From NCBI RefSeq assembly GCF_020531985.1, contig NZ_JAJAVQ010000001.1:682001-746000 (forward strand): DNA of 64,000 nt, given 5' to 3'. A program made the translations under genes and the position numbers. The notes under the pieces are model-generated. The model worked only from the letters and a program-made list of their open reading frames with translations. It was not told where the DNA came from and did not search any database. The DNA comes from Rheinheimera aquimaris (GTDB taxonomy: Bacteria > Pseudomonadota > Gammaproteobacteria > Enterobacterales > Alteromonadaceae). Positions within the stretch are counted from its first letter, which is position 1, and every line of letters begins with the position of its first letter. Of the stretch, positions 1 through 9,300 are shown piece after piece.

Positions 1-2072
1 GCCAGCTTTTCCGGGCCACCGTCACCGCGGTTTTGCAGATAAAACTCAAAACCCCCGGTATTACCCAGGCCAAAGATCGGTGGCGGGTTAAACGCCAGTA
101 CTAAAGCTTCATTAATGCCGGCGGTTTTCATAAACAGCTCGTTGACCAGGTCGCTGGCGCTGATATCGCGCTCGCTCCAGTCTTTTTGCGTGACGAAAAT
201 CGTTGCCGCACTGTTCTTATAGCCGCCACCGATAAAGTCAAAGCCGGCAAAGCTGATAATGTCTTTATTCGCGCTGTTTGAACGGATAGCCGCCACCACT
301 TCATCAGTAACCTTCTGGGTTCTTTCCAGCGAGGCACCATCGGGCAGGAAAATGGCGGCAATGTAAAAGCCCTGATCTTCATCCGGCACCAGTGAACCCG
401 GTGTCGCTTTCCAAAGCCCGGCAGTGATAAAAATCATGCCGCCGACCAGCACTAACGCCAGCAAGCCACGACGCAGGAAAAAGCCTACTGTCGACACATA
501 ACGGCCGGTAATACGCTGAAAGAAATCATTAAACCAGAGGAAGAACTTCGCTGTTTGCTTGTGCTCATGGCGTAAAATCGCCACACACAGCGCTGGCGTC
601 ATCACCAAGGCCACTACGCCGGACAAACTGACGGCAATCGAGATTGTGACCGCAAACTGACGGAACAGCTCGCCGGTTAAGCCGCCTAAGAACGCAATCG
701 GCACAAACACCGCACACAACACCATCACAATAGCGACTACCGGGCCGGATACTTCCTGCATGGCTTTAATGGCGGCATCACGTGCTGATACATGCTCTTC
801 GTGCATGATACGCTCTACGTTTTCCAGTACCACGATGGCATCATCCACCACGATACCAATCGACAGCACCATACCAAACAGCGTCAGCGTGTTGATGGAA
901 TAGCCCAGCATGTACAAACCGGCAAAGGTACCAAGCAGTGAAATAGGTACCGCCAGAATAGGAATAAGCGTCGCACGCCAGTTCTGTAAGAACAGATACA
1001 CCACCAGAAACACCAGCAGCATTGCTTCGGCCAGCGTTTTGATAACCTCACGAATTGACACTTCAACAAAGCGCGTGGTGTCGTAAGGCGTGGCCTGCGC
1101 CAAGCCGCTGGGGAAGCGTTGTTTCAGCTCGGCGATAGTGGCGTTAACCTCTGCCGCAACGTCCAGTGCATTGGCACCCGGCTGCAGAAAAATACCCACC
1201 AGCGTAGCAGACTGGCCGTTGTACTGGCCAAGGAAGTCGTAATCGCGAGACCCCAGCTCAACCCGGGCAATGTCTTTAACTCTTAGCGTACTGCCATCAG
1301 GGTTAGCGCGGACGATAACATTCTCAAACTCTTCTACCGTGGAAAAACGCCCCTGCGCTGTTACCGTGTACACCATTTCCTGCGCATCAGCCGCGGTTGG
1401 TGTCGCACCAATTTTACCGGCCGCAAACTGGGCATTCTGCTCGCTTAACGCGGCGGCAATTTCTGGCACTGTGACTTTAAGCTGGCTCATCTGATCCGGG
1501 CGCAGCCAAATCCGCATCGCGTAATCTTTGGCGCCGAAAATCTGTACGTTAGTGGTGCCCGGTATCCGTTTTAACCTATCCAGTACGTTTAACGTCACAT
1601 AGTTAGAGGTCCACAAATCATCGCGGCTGCCATCAGGTGAGTAAAACGCCAGTACCTGTAAAAAGCTCGAAGAGCCCTTTTCTACCGTAATACCCTGCCG
1701 GCGTACTTCTTCCGGCAAGCGGGCCTCTACTTTACTGACGCGGTTATTAACGTTTACCGCCGCCTGATCTACGTCAGTGCCAATCTCAAAGGTAATAAAG
1801 ATAGTGGTAACACCAGAGCTGGTAGAGGTAGATGACATATACATCATACCTTCCACACCGGTAATGGCATTTTCCAGTGGCGCTGCCACGGTTTGCTCTA
1901 ACACTTCAGATGACGCACCGGGGTATACCGCCATAACCTGAACCACCGGCGGGGCAATTTCCGGGTACTGCGCAACCGGTAAGCTGCGCATAGCAGCAAG
2001 CCCGGCCAGACAGATAAAAATACCGATAACAAAAGCAAAGATCGGCCTGTCGATAAAATAGCGTGAAAACAT
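1..2072 (-). CDS. RND efflux permease, HAE1 (AcrB/MexB) family, 3' end outside the window
   Basis: This is the inner-membrane proton-driven pump of a tripartite drug or solvent efflux system. The start is ATG at 2070-2072, giving MFSRYFIDRPIFAFVIG, the typical HAE1 N-terminus with the first membrane helix. About 690 residues are visible of an expected 1030-1050, so the second half continues past base 1. The TM4 proton-relay motif GIVVDDAIVVLEN, with the paired Asp, is intact, and the conserved VAQYPEIAPP and FLGGLTGELFRQFA segments are present. It begins 17 bp after the adaptor gene and is surely co-transcribed with it. Substrate cannot be told from sequence, and no TolC-type outer-membrane gene is visible. 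Confidence 0.95.
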   Translation of the reverse strand, partial: MFSRYFIDRPIFAFVIGIFICLAGLAAMRSLPVAQYPEIAPPVVQVMAVYPGASSEVLEQTVAAPLENAITGVEGMMYMSSTSTSSGVTTIFITFEIGTDVDQAAVNVNNRVSKVEARLPEEVRRQGITVEKGSSSFLQVLAFYSPDGSRDDLWTSNYVTLNVLDRLKRIPGTTNVQIFGAKDYAMRIWLRPDQMSQLKVTVPEIAAALSEQNAQFAAGKIGATPTAADAQEMVYTVTAQGRFSTVEEFENVIVRANPDGSTLRVKDIARVELGSRDYDFLGQYNGQSATLVGIFLQPGANALDVAAEVNATIAELKQRFPSGLAQATPYDTTRFVEVSIREVIKTLAEAMLLVFLVVYLFLQNWRATLIPILAVPISLLGTFAGLYMLGYSINTLTLFGMVLSIGIVVDDAIVVLENVERIMHEEHVSARDAAIKAMQEVSGPVVAIVMVLCAVFVPIAFLGGLTGELFRQFAVTISIAVSLSGVVALVMTPALCVAILRHEHKQTAKFFLWFNDFFQRITGRYVSTVGFFLRRGLLALVLVGGMIFITAGLWKATPGSLVPDEDQGFYIAAIFLPDGASLERTQKVTDEVVAAIRSNSANKDIISFAGFDFIGGGYKNSAATIFVTQKDWSERDISASDLVNELFMKTAGINEALVLAFNPPPIFGLGNTGGFEFYLQNRGDGGPEKL

Positions 2073-2089
2073 AAACTTATCCTTGCCTG

Positions 2090-3277
2090 TTAGCCTTTAG
2101 TTGCTGACTCTTGTGCCAGCTGCACCGGCATGCCAGGGAAGAAAATACGCGCCATGCCTTCAACAATGACCACATCGCCGTCTTTCAAGCCGCTTTTGAT
2201 CACCCAGCCATTTTCACCATTTAATTTTACCCACTCGCCCACTTCAACCGGCGCCGGCATAGCCACCTTGCCGCCATGCTCGCCATCGGCCATTACATAA
2301 ACAAACTTGCCGGTACCGCCATCCAGCACGGCTTTTTGCGGTACCACTATCGCGTTGTGGCGCACTGCGCCTTCTAACTGAATACGGACAAACTGGCCCG
2401 GGCGCAGCAGCGCGTCAGGGTTGGCAATTTCGGCTTTCATTTCGCTGGTGCCGGTTTGGGTGTTAATACGTACATCAGAAAAGTCGACAATACCGGTTTG
2501 GTTATACACATCACCATTGGCCAGCAGCACTTTAACCTGCCACTGCTTAGGCAAATCTACCTTACCGCTTTGTGCCTCAGCCCTCAGCCGCAGCTGATCG
2601 CGCTCGGCCACAGAAAAACGCACATACATCGGGTCCAGCTGGGTAACATAAGTCAGCAACACCTCTGGCCCGGATACCAGACTGCCCTCAGACACCAGTT
2701 CACGGCTTACCACGCCACTAATCGGCGAGCGCACTTCAGTGTAATTTAGCTGCACCTGTGCCTGCTGTAAGATGGCCTCAGCGGTTTTGACATCGGCTTT
2801 GGCCACATCAACTGCAGACAACGCATCATCTAAGCTTTGTTGTGACACTGCACCGTCTTTACGCAGCTTATCCAGCCGCTTTAAGGTGCGCTCAGCCTGT
2901 GCCTGACGCGCCTGTGCCGCAGCCAGTTCGGCTTTATTGCGGTTAACAGTCGCCTCGAAAGTGGCCGCATCCAGGCTGAATAATGATTGTTCGGCCTCAA
3001 CTTTTGCGCCTTCATTAAAGTTACGCTTCTCAACAATGCCCGACACCCGCGCCCGTATTTCCACTTCACGCGAGCCGGCCAGTAATGCTGGCGTTTCAAT
3101 CAGTAAAGGTACGCTTTGCTGTTTAACCGTCAGCACATTAACCGACGCTGGCGGCATGCCACCGGCAGCTGCCCCTTCGGCGCTTGCAGACGGATCTGAA
3201 CAGGCGGTTAATACTGATACTGACAATAGCAAGGCAGAGGTTAATGCTGCGCGGGAATAAAATGACGTTCTTGTCAT
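2090..3277 (-). CDS. RND efflux periplasmic adaptor (AcrA/MexA-like membrane fusion lipoprotein)
   Basis: This adaptor bridges the inner-membrane RND pump to an outer-membrane channel. The 395-residue protein starts with a lipoprotein signal ending in the lipobox LTAC (lipidated Cys about residue 26). It then shows a barrel-sandwich half-motif (EVEIRARVSGIVEKRNFNEG), a long alpha-helical hairpin rich in Ala, Gln and Glu (about residues 105-175), the second lipoyl half (VRSPISGVVSRELVSEGSLV) and a beta-barrel. The length matches AcrA (397). It is the first gene of an operon with the permease 17 bp downstream. No TetR-type repressor gene lies beside it, which is unusual for this class of operon. 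Confidence 0.95.
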   Translation of the reverse strand: MTRTSFYSRAALTSALLLSVSVLTACSDPSASAEGAAAGGMPPASVNVLTVKQQSVPLLIETPALLAGSREVEIRARVSGIVEKRNFNEGAKVEAEQSLFSLDAATFEATVNRNKAELAAAQARQAQAERTLKRLDKLRKDGAVSQQSLDDALSAVDVAKADVKTAEAILQQAQVQLNYTEVRSPISGVVSRELVSEGSLVSGPEVLLTYVTQLDPMYVRFSVAERDQLRLRAEAQSGKVDLPKQWQVKVLLANGDVYNQTGIVDFSDVRINTQTGTSEMKAEIANPDALLRPGQFVRIQLEGAVRHNAIVVPQKAVLDGGTGKFVYVMADGEHGGKVAMPAPVEVGEWVKLNGENGWVIKSGLKDGDVVIVEGMARIFFPGMPVQLAQESATKG

Positions 3278-3606
3278 AAAAGCACCTTTAGCTGACCGGC
3301 GATCTCTGCATCAGCCAGGCTGACGCACAATTGCGCGGCAAATTGAGCAATAAAATGAGCGATATAAGTAGCGGATTTACGATGTAACCGCAGTAAAATA
3401 GCACATTTTTTACCAATCGGAATAAAACTTAGATAAAACTTATATGAAGATTTGTAAAAAAGTATTGCAAGCCGTGACACACAGATAACTATACGGAGCA
3501 TGTGTAAAAACGGATTATTGGTTGTCAACGGTGGTGTTTTGTAGCGATTGCTGCAGGCAACCTGCCAGCACAGGGTACTGGCAGCTGCGCTGGCTTATTG
3601 TTTCAG
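3278..3606. other. Intergenic region upstream of the RND operon
   Basis: This 329-bp stretch separates the efflux operon from the NTF2-like gene. The part near 3360-3470 is AT-rich and holds the best promoter match for the efflux operon. An 84-codon frame at 3274-3528 (minus) runs through it, but it covers the promoter and overlaps the adaptor start, so I do not call it a gene. No repressor dyad was recognised. Confidence 0.5.
3430..3458 (-). promoter_or_regulatory. Candidate sigma-70 promoter of the RND operon
   Basis: Read on the minus strand there is a TTTACA -35 box (3453-3458), a 17-bp spacer and a TATCTA -10 box (3430-3435). It sits about 150 bp upstream of the adaptor start. A short direct repeat, TAAAACTTA, overlaps the -10 region. 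This is a motif match only. Confidence 0.4.
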
Positions 3607-4065
3607 TTACTCGCTGTAGCGGCGGATAACAGACACTTTGCCGTTTTCAAGCTCAAGCACATCCAGCGCGACTTTGCTGTAGCTAAAATCCGAGCCGTCT
3701 GAACGCTTACCTTTTGCTGAGAACTTATGCTTAATAGCTACTGCATTGTAACCATGCTGGTAATCAATAAGCTCCGCCTTATATTCACTGTGAATACCAA
3801 GGTAGCGGCTCATCCCTTTACGCATCAGGGCTTTACCGTCCGGCTCGCGCGAATCATCGGGCGCATTGGGGAAATGCTGATTACCGACATCGTCGGTAAG
3901 AAAAGATAAATAATGCTCCAGGTCTTCTGCAGTCGCATCCGGTTGCTGTGTCTTTACCTCTGCCTCGTAATACGCTTTAACGAATGCATCGTAGTCAAAA
4001 TTATCAGCTAACATAGTAGGGCTAAAAAATACCAGCCCCATCAAAGTAATAATCAACTTTTTCAT
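3607..4065 (-). CDS. Secreted NTF2-like/SnoaL-fold protein
   Basis: The 152-residue protein has a signal peptide (MKKLIITLMGLVFFSPTMLA, cleavage before DNFDYD). The rest looks like an NTF2-like/SnoaL fold: an N-terminal helix with YYEAEV, then HYLSFLTDDVGNQHFPNAPD, then strands ending in ENGKVSVIRRYSE. The start has an AGGAG-type ribosome site just upstream (AAGGAGTTTGAATG on the minus strand). The family includes enzymes and binding proteins, and no catalytic residues can be assigned. It stands alone between the efflux operon and an AT-rich orphan gene. It is probably periplasmic. Confidence 0.75.
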   Translation of the reverse strand: MKKLIITLMGLVFFSPTMLADNFDYDAFVKAYYEAEVKTQQPDATAEDLEHYLSFLTDDVGNQHFPNAPDDSREPDGKALMRKGMSRYLGIHSEYKAELIDYQHGYNAVAIKHKFSAKGKRSDGSDFSYSKVALDVLELENGKVSVIRRYSE

Positions 4066-4140
4066 TCAAACTCCTTTTTTTAATATTCAGCCGGCAGCTC
4101 GTGCAAAAGGCGAGCAAGGTGTTGCAATGTAGTGGACTTC

Positions 4141-4231
4141 CTCTAACACACTAAAACAGGGGCAAGCACGTTTAGCGAAATAGCGAAAAGGTCCAGCGTG
4201 TTTGCACCCGAGTGAGAAACGCGAGTTAGTT
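4141..4231 (-). repeat. Putative attC-like recombination site behind the orphan gene
   Basis: Read on the minus strand, just after the stop of the 4242-5207 gene, the sequence begins ACTAACTC and ends GTGTTAGAG. These resemble the R'' (..AAC) and R' (GTT..) ends of an integron attC site. Inside, CGGGTGCAAACACG can pair with CGTGCTTGCCCC, with one bulged T and one mismatch, giving an imperfect hairpin with unpaired bases as attC sites have. At about 90 bp the length fits. No matching core site was found on the far side of the gene, so this is tentative. Confidence 0.35.
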
Positions 4232-4241
4232 AATTGGCTTT

Positions 4242-5207
4242 TTAGCTATTTTTCCCATATTTTCGCCACCACCCATTATTAGCCTTTTTCACTTCATCTA
4301 GTTCAATATTCTTCAACATATCTTCTGTCCATTGATTGGTCGGTGATTTTCTTAGAATCCATTTTTTTGGAAAAGCAGCGTTTGCTATTTGGTATAAACT
4401 CGGAACATCTGGAAATTTCACAAACTTTCTTTTCTCACAATGAGGAGGTTCGATTGTTAACTGCTCAGAGTTTTCAACTTGAACAATATGCTCATCCTCC
4501 AACATCAGAACTGAACTTTTGGGTAAAAACTCCCAATATTTAATAGTTGCAAGCGGAATCCCAAATTCGATCCTGTTAGGGTGATTATTAAAATCCACAA
4601 TCCGTGGATATTTTCTTGACTTCCTTCTGAGCCAAAGCATGTCTCTCTCGTAATCGACTCTTAGAAAGTCAACATACCCTAACAAAAGGTCAAAAGATTT
4701 TCTTTTAAAAACAGGCACAGCAACTATAGGAGCAGTAACATTTGGGTCTATAGTATTTGTAATTTCAAAAGAAGTGGAATCTCTAATTTTTTGACTTTCA
4801 TTTATTTCTAAACTTTTAGTAACACCTTGTTTCAACTTTTCAGATAGCTCTGATTTTATTTTTCCAGAGATGGAGTTTTCTTTATTAAATCCTATTTTTA
4901 AAGCTAATTCTGAAGCGAACGTAGCGGTTGACTCACTCTCAAAGAGAAATTTTTCGATTGAGCTAATTTGCTTAACTTCCTCTAACTCAAAACTAGAAGA
5001 TATTACATGTTGAGCGCCAACGCCTTTTGGGGACTTGTACACCGCTAATGCTTCTCCAACTTGGTGTGGCTCGTTAAGCAACCTTTCATTTAATTGAAAA
5101 TGACATCTAACAATTCCGAATGAGGTACCACTACTATTTAAATTTTCCCAAGAACTCTCTTTTGTAAGATCAACTGAAAATGGTACTGATAATTGAATTC
5201 TTTTCAT
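4242..5207 (-). CDS. AT-rich orphan protein of unknown function
   Basis: The 321-residue protein has no signal peptide or membrane helix and no family I recognise. Its base composition is clearly more AT-rich than its neighbours, which points to recent transfer. The ribosome site AAGGATG precedes the ATG closely. Residues about 90-160 are Ser/Thr/Lys-rich with an alternating polar/hydrophobic pattern (SLEINESQKIRDSTSFEITN), as seen in beta-hairpins of aerolysin-type pore formers. This is only a weak resemblance. An attC-like site lies directly behind the stop, so the gene may be a stray integron cassette. Confidence 0.7.
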   Translation of the reverse strand: MKRIQLSVPFSVDLTKESSWENLNSSGTSFGIVRCHFQLNERLLNEPHQVGEALAVYKSPKGVGAQHVISSSFELEEVKQISSIEKFLFESESTATFASELALKIGFNKENSISGKIKSELSEKLKQGVTKSLEINESQKIRDSTSFEITNTIDPNVTAPIVAVPVFKRKSFDLLLGYVDFLRVDYERDMLWLRRKSRKYPRIVDFNNHPNRIEFGIPLATIKYWEFLPKSSVLMLEDEHIVQVENSEQLTIEPPHCEKRKFVKFPDVPSLYQIANAAFPKKWILRKSPTNQWTEDMLKNIELDEVKKANNGWWRKYGKNS

Positions 5208-5534
5208 TTTAACATCCTTATTCTAAGTGCATAAGAACATGGGAATTAAACTATATACCTCACTACTTACTCATAGGTTCAATACCCGTATATTGCGTTC
5301 AAAGAAACGAAAATTACAAAATCAACACCAGTTTATGCCGCTAGTTAAATGTAAATCAACAATTTTTATTCTGTAGCGAAATTGATACTTGAGAATTGCG
5401 GGTATTGCACCCGCAAGTTGTTGTGGAAAAACTCAGGCCTAAACGCTGTCTGTTTAAACAGCGGCTAAGCCTGTTGTTAACGTGATAAGGACGGGTAAAA
5501 GCACAGGCCTCGGTGGGCCGGGTGTTTCTTTTTA
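5208..5534. other. Intergenic region, no gene seen
   Basis: The left half (5208-5380) is AT-rich like the orphan gene and presumably carries its promoter. The right half has normal composition and a small hairpin near 5444-5463. A 60-codon minus-strand frame at 5356-5538 lacks a ribosome site and overlaps the DUF533 gene end, so it is not called. Confidence 0.5.
5444..5463 (-). terminator. Weak terminator candidate after the DUF533 gene
   Basis: CGCTGT and ACAGCG form a 6-bp stem with an 8-nt loop. Read on the minus strand it lies about 70 bp past the DUF533 stop and is followed after some bases by GAGTTTTTCC. The stem is short and the T-run is displaced, so the call is weak. Confidence 0.3.
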
Positions 5535-6218
5535 TCAAACGGCTGCCGCCTGTTTGGCCTGCTGCTCCAGCTCGGCTTTTAACGCCGGGTCCAGCTTTAA
5601 CTGCCGCGCCAGTTCAGTGAGGTAACTGCGCTCCATAAAGTTCTCTTCATCCACTACCAGCACACTGGCCAGATACATCTCTGCTGCCATTTCAGGCGTG
5701 GCCGCGCTGCTGGCTATCTCTGCCGGATCCAGTGGCTTTTTCAGTTCAGCATCAAACCAGTGTTGCAACGCATCGTCACTGGTCAGGCGGGCAACTTCGC
5801 TGTCTATCAGTTGCCGCTCTTTATCATCAATATGGCCATCGGCTTTAGCGGCACCAATAATGGCGCGTAATATTGCATGGCTGTGCTGCTCCGCCTCGGG
5901 TGCCGGCAGTTGGTCTATAGTTTGCGGCTCACGCTGCGGCTCACGCTGCACTGCAGCACTGCTCTGTTGCTGCTGCCAGTTACTGTAGGCCTTATACGCC
6001 ACTACGCCTAATGCCGCTAAGCCACCATAGGTCAGTACTTTGCCACCGATTTTACGGCCTTTTTTACTGCCCAGCAGCAGCCCCAGCGCACCACCGGCCA
6101 GTGCGGCACCACCTTTGCCGGATAAAAAGCCTTTGGCTGCGCCAGTGTTGCTGCCCTGACCGGACAGCAACTCAGAACCTTGCTTAAACAACTGATCTAA
6201 TAAACCTTTAGTATTCAT
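5535..6218 (-). CDS. DUF533 / TerB-like inner-membrane protein (YebE-like)
   Basis: The chosen start at 6218 gives MNTKGLLDQLFKQGSELLSG and has GGAG upstream; an upstream extension lacks a ribosome site. Of the 227 residues, the N-terminal third is Gly-rich with a hydrophobic stretch (GGAALAGGALGLLLGSKKG and GGLAALGVVAYKAYSNW), typical of DUF533. The C-terminal half (from about residue 115) is a helical TerB-like domain with AIIGAAKADGHIDDKERQLI, the acidic motif found in tellurite-resistance TerB folds. The function is unknown; E. coli YebE is an envelope-stress-associated relative. It stands alone, divergent from the protease gene. Confidence 0.85.
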   Translation of the reverse strand: MNTKGLLDQLFKQGSELLSGQGSNTGAAKGFLSGKGGAALAGGALGLLLGSKKGRKIGGKVLTYGGLAALGVVAYKAYSNWQQQQSSAAVQREPQREPQTIDQLPAPEAEQHSHAILRAIIGAAKADGHIDDKERQLIDSEVARLTSDDALQHWFDAELKKPLDPAEIASSAATPEMAAEMYLASVLVVDEENFMERSYLTELARQLKLDPALKAELEQQAKQAAAV

Positions 6219-6371
6219 TATTATCTCCGGTATTTTATATCTGGCTTTGAGACCCCTGGTGCAAAGAAAAATTCCACACTGACACGCTCTGTTACAACAT
6301 CGCATTTTCCCCCGCTATAGCAATGTGCTTTACTTGTTGTCGATTCAGAACCATAACAACAGGGATCTTTT

Positions 6372-9300
6372 ATGTTTAAACCACGTTACCTTGCCCTATT
6401 CTGTGCGCTGGCGACAGCGCCATTAATGGCAGCTGAGGGCACAGCCCTGCTGCGCCAGCCTGATTTATCGGCCAGCCATTTAACCTTTGTATACGGCGGT
6501 GATATCTGGATAGCAGATAAAGACGGTAAAAACCCACGCCAGCTCACCAGCCACCCGGCCAGCGAGTTTGCGCCGCATTTCTCACCCGATGGCAAATGGA
6601 TTGCTTACTCTGCCAGCTATGACAACAATACCGATGTCTATGTGATGCCCACTGCCGGCGGAGCAGCCACGCGGCTGACATTCCACCCCGGTGCCGACAC
6701 TGTTAACGGCTGGAGCCCGGATGGTAAAAGCGTCATTTTTGCCTCTAACCGTGAAGTAGCTAACAGCCGAAGTAATCAGCTGTTCAGTGTGCCGGTAACG
6801 GGCGGTTTTGCTGAAAAACTGATGGAAGCCGTCGCCTTCGAAGGCGAGCTTAACAATGGCGGTAACAAACTGGCGTACCGGCCGAATAATATGGCCTACA
6901 GCGGCCCAAGTGGCTGGCGTTTGCACCGCGGCGGCAGTACACCACCGGTGTGGATTATCGACCTGGAAAAACAGCAACTGGAGAAGATCCCGCACCCTAA
7001 TGCCAATGAATTTAACCCGTTCTGGCTGGATGACACGGTGTACTTTTTATCTGACCGCGATAACCAGGCGGTTAATTTATTTCGCTACCGTAACAAACAG
7101 GTAGAACAACTGACACAAAGTAAAGACTGGGACTTACGCAGCGCCGCAGGCTATGGCGACAGCATAGTGTACGAAGCTGGCGGCTATTTACACCGTTATG
7201 ATGTTAGCAGTGGTAAAAGCACACCTATTGTTGTCGACATAAAAATGCAATCAGCGCAAAAGCGGCCACAGTGGAAAGATGCCAGTAAAACTCTAACCCG
7301 CGCCGGTTTGTCAGCCACCGGCCAACGCATTGTCGTCAGTGCCCGCGGCGATATTTTCACCGTACCGGTAAAAGATGGCAGCAGCCGCAATCTGACACAG
7401 AGCAGTGGCGTGCGTGAGTTCGACGGCTTATGGAGCCCGGATGGCAGCAAAGTAGCTTATATATCCGATGCCGGCAATAAACACCAACTGGTGCTGGAGG
7501 CTCAAGACGGCTTAAGCAAACCACAAAGCTATGACTTGTCTGACAGTGGCTATTTTAATCTGCTGAGTTTCTCGCCGGACGGCAACCTGATTGCCTACCA
7601 CGACAACCACCTGAACCTGTATGTGTTTAATTTAAGCACTAAACGTAGCCAGAAACTAGACAGCTCACAGCGCCGTGATGGCTTTAGCGTGTCATTTTCA
7701 CCTGACAGCCGCTATCTGGCTTATACCGTAGCAGGCGCCAATTATTTTAGCCAAATCCGCTTATTCGACTTTACCAGCAATAAAGCCGTTAGTATTACCG
7801 ATGGCATGAGCCACGCAGGTGACCCGGTGTTCACCCAGGACTACCTGTATTTTACCGCCTCGGTGAATACCGGCCCGTCTCAGGTTGGTCTGGATTTATC
7901 TACCCGCGAACGGCCGGTGCGTAAAGCGATTTATGCCTATGTACTGTCAAGCGAGGGAAAGTCGCCGCTGTTGCCAAAAACCGGTGACGAGCCGGTAAAA
8001 AAAGCCGACAGCAAAGACAAAAAAGACAGTAAAGAAAAAGATGCCGACAAAACCGTTAAAGCAGTCGATATTGACCTTGCTGGTTTGCAGCAGCGTATTA
8101 TTGCCCTGCCCGTTGCCGAGCGTAACTACGACAGTTTGGCGGTAGCTGAAGATGGCGCACTGTTTTATCTGGAACATCCGCAGCCGGGCAGCAGCAATGA
8201 GCCACCAGGCAGTGATGAAGATAACAGCAGCACCTTGTATCGCTTTGACTTTGAAGAAAAAGAAGCTGAAGTGGTAAAACAGGGTATTGCCAACTACAAC
8301 CTCAGCAGCGACGGTAAAAAACTGCTGTTGGTAAGTATGCCGAATAAACTCGAAGTGGGTGACGCTAAAACCAAGCCAGAAGCCAAAGCCGTATCGCTGG
8401 CAGAGGTGCGTAGCTTTATCGACCCGGCGCATGAATGGCAACAGATATTTAATGATGCCTGGCGTATGCAGAAAGAATATTTCTACGATGCCAATATGCA
8501 CGGCATTGACTGGCAAGCAATATACGATAAGTACCAGCCGCTGCTGAAACACGTGCAACGGCGCGAAGATTTAAACGATGTGCTGGTAGACATGATTGCC
8601 GAGCTGCAGGTTGGCCACAACCGCATTGGCGGTGGCGATGTGCATCAGGAAGGCTCAAGTAAAGCGGGTCTGCTGGGTGCCGATTTTACCATCAGCAATG
8701 GTAAGTATCAGTTTAAAACCGTGTATCAGGGTGATCGCTGGAGCCCGTTTTTACAGGCACCGTTAAATGTACCCGGTGCCAGTGCAAAATCCGGCGACTA
8801 CCTGCTGGCAGTGAACGGCAAGCCGCTTAGCTGCAACGATAACGTTTATGCGCTGCTGGATAATACGCTGGGTAAACAGGTTGTGCTGACTATCGCCGAT
8901 GATGCACGCGGTAAAAACCAGCGCAATATTGTGGTTGAGCCGGTAGCTAACGAGCGTGAACTGCGGCTGTGGCACTGGGTTGAACATAACCGTAAGCTGG
9001 TAAACGAAAAGACCGATGGCAAAGTCGCTTACGTCTATTTGCCGAACACCGCAGATGGCGGCTTTTACTTCTTCAACCGCATGTTCTTCGCCCAAACTGA
9101 TAAACCGGCCGTCATCCTGGACGAGCGCAAAAACGGCGGCGGCCAGGCAGCAAATTACATCACCGAAATTCTTGGCCGGCAGTTCCTGTCAAGCTGGAAA
9201 GACCGTGACGGTTTAGTCTTTACCACACCGGGTGGTGGTATTTACGGTCCGAAAACTATGCTGATCGACCAGGATGCCGGCTCAGGCGGCGACTTCCTGC

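Noticed and set aside
3274-3528. 84-codon minus-strand frame before the RND adaptor
   Set aside because: It overlaps the adaptor start and the best promoter, has no ribosome site and looks like random AT-rich coding.
5356-5538. 60-codon minus-strand frame
   Set aside because: It overlaps the DUF533 gene end, has no ribosome site and no recognisable domain.
6582-6995. 137-codon minus-strand frame inside the tricorn-like gene
   Set aside because: It is antisense to a clear coding region, a shadow frame.
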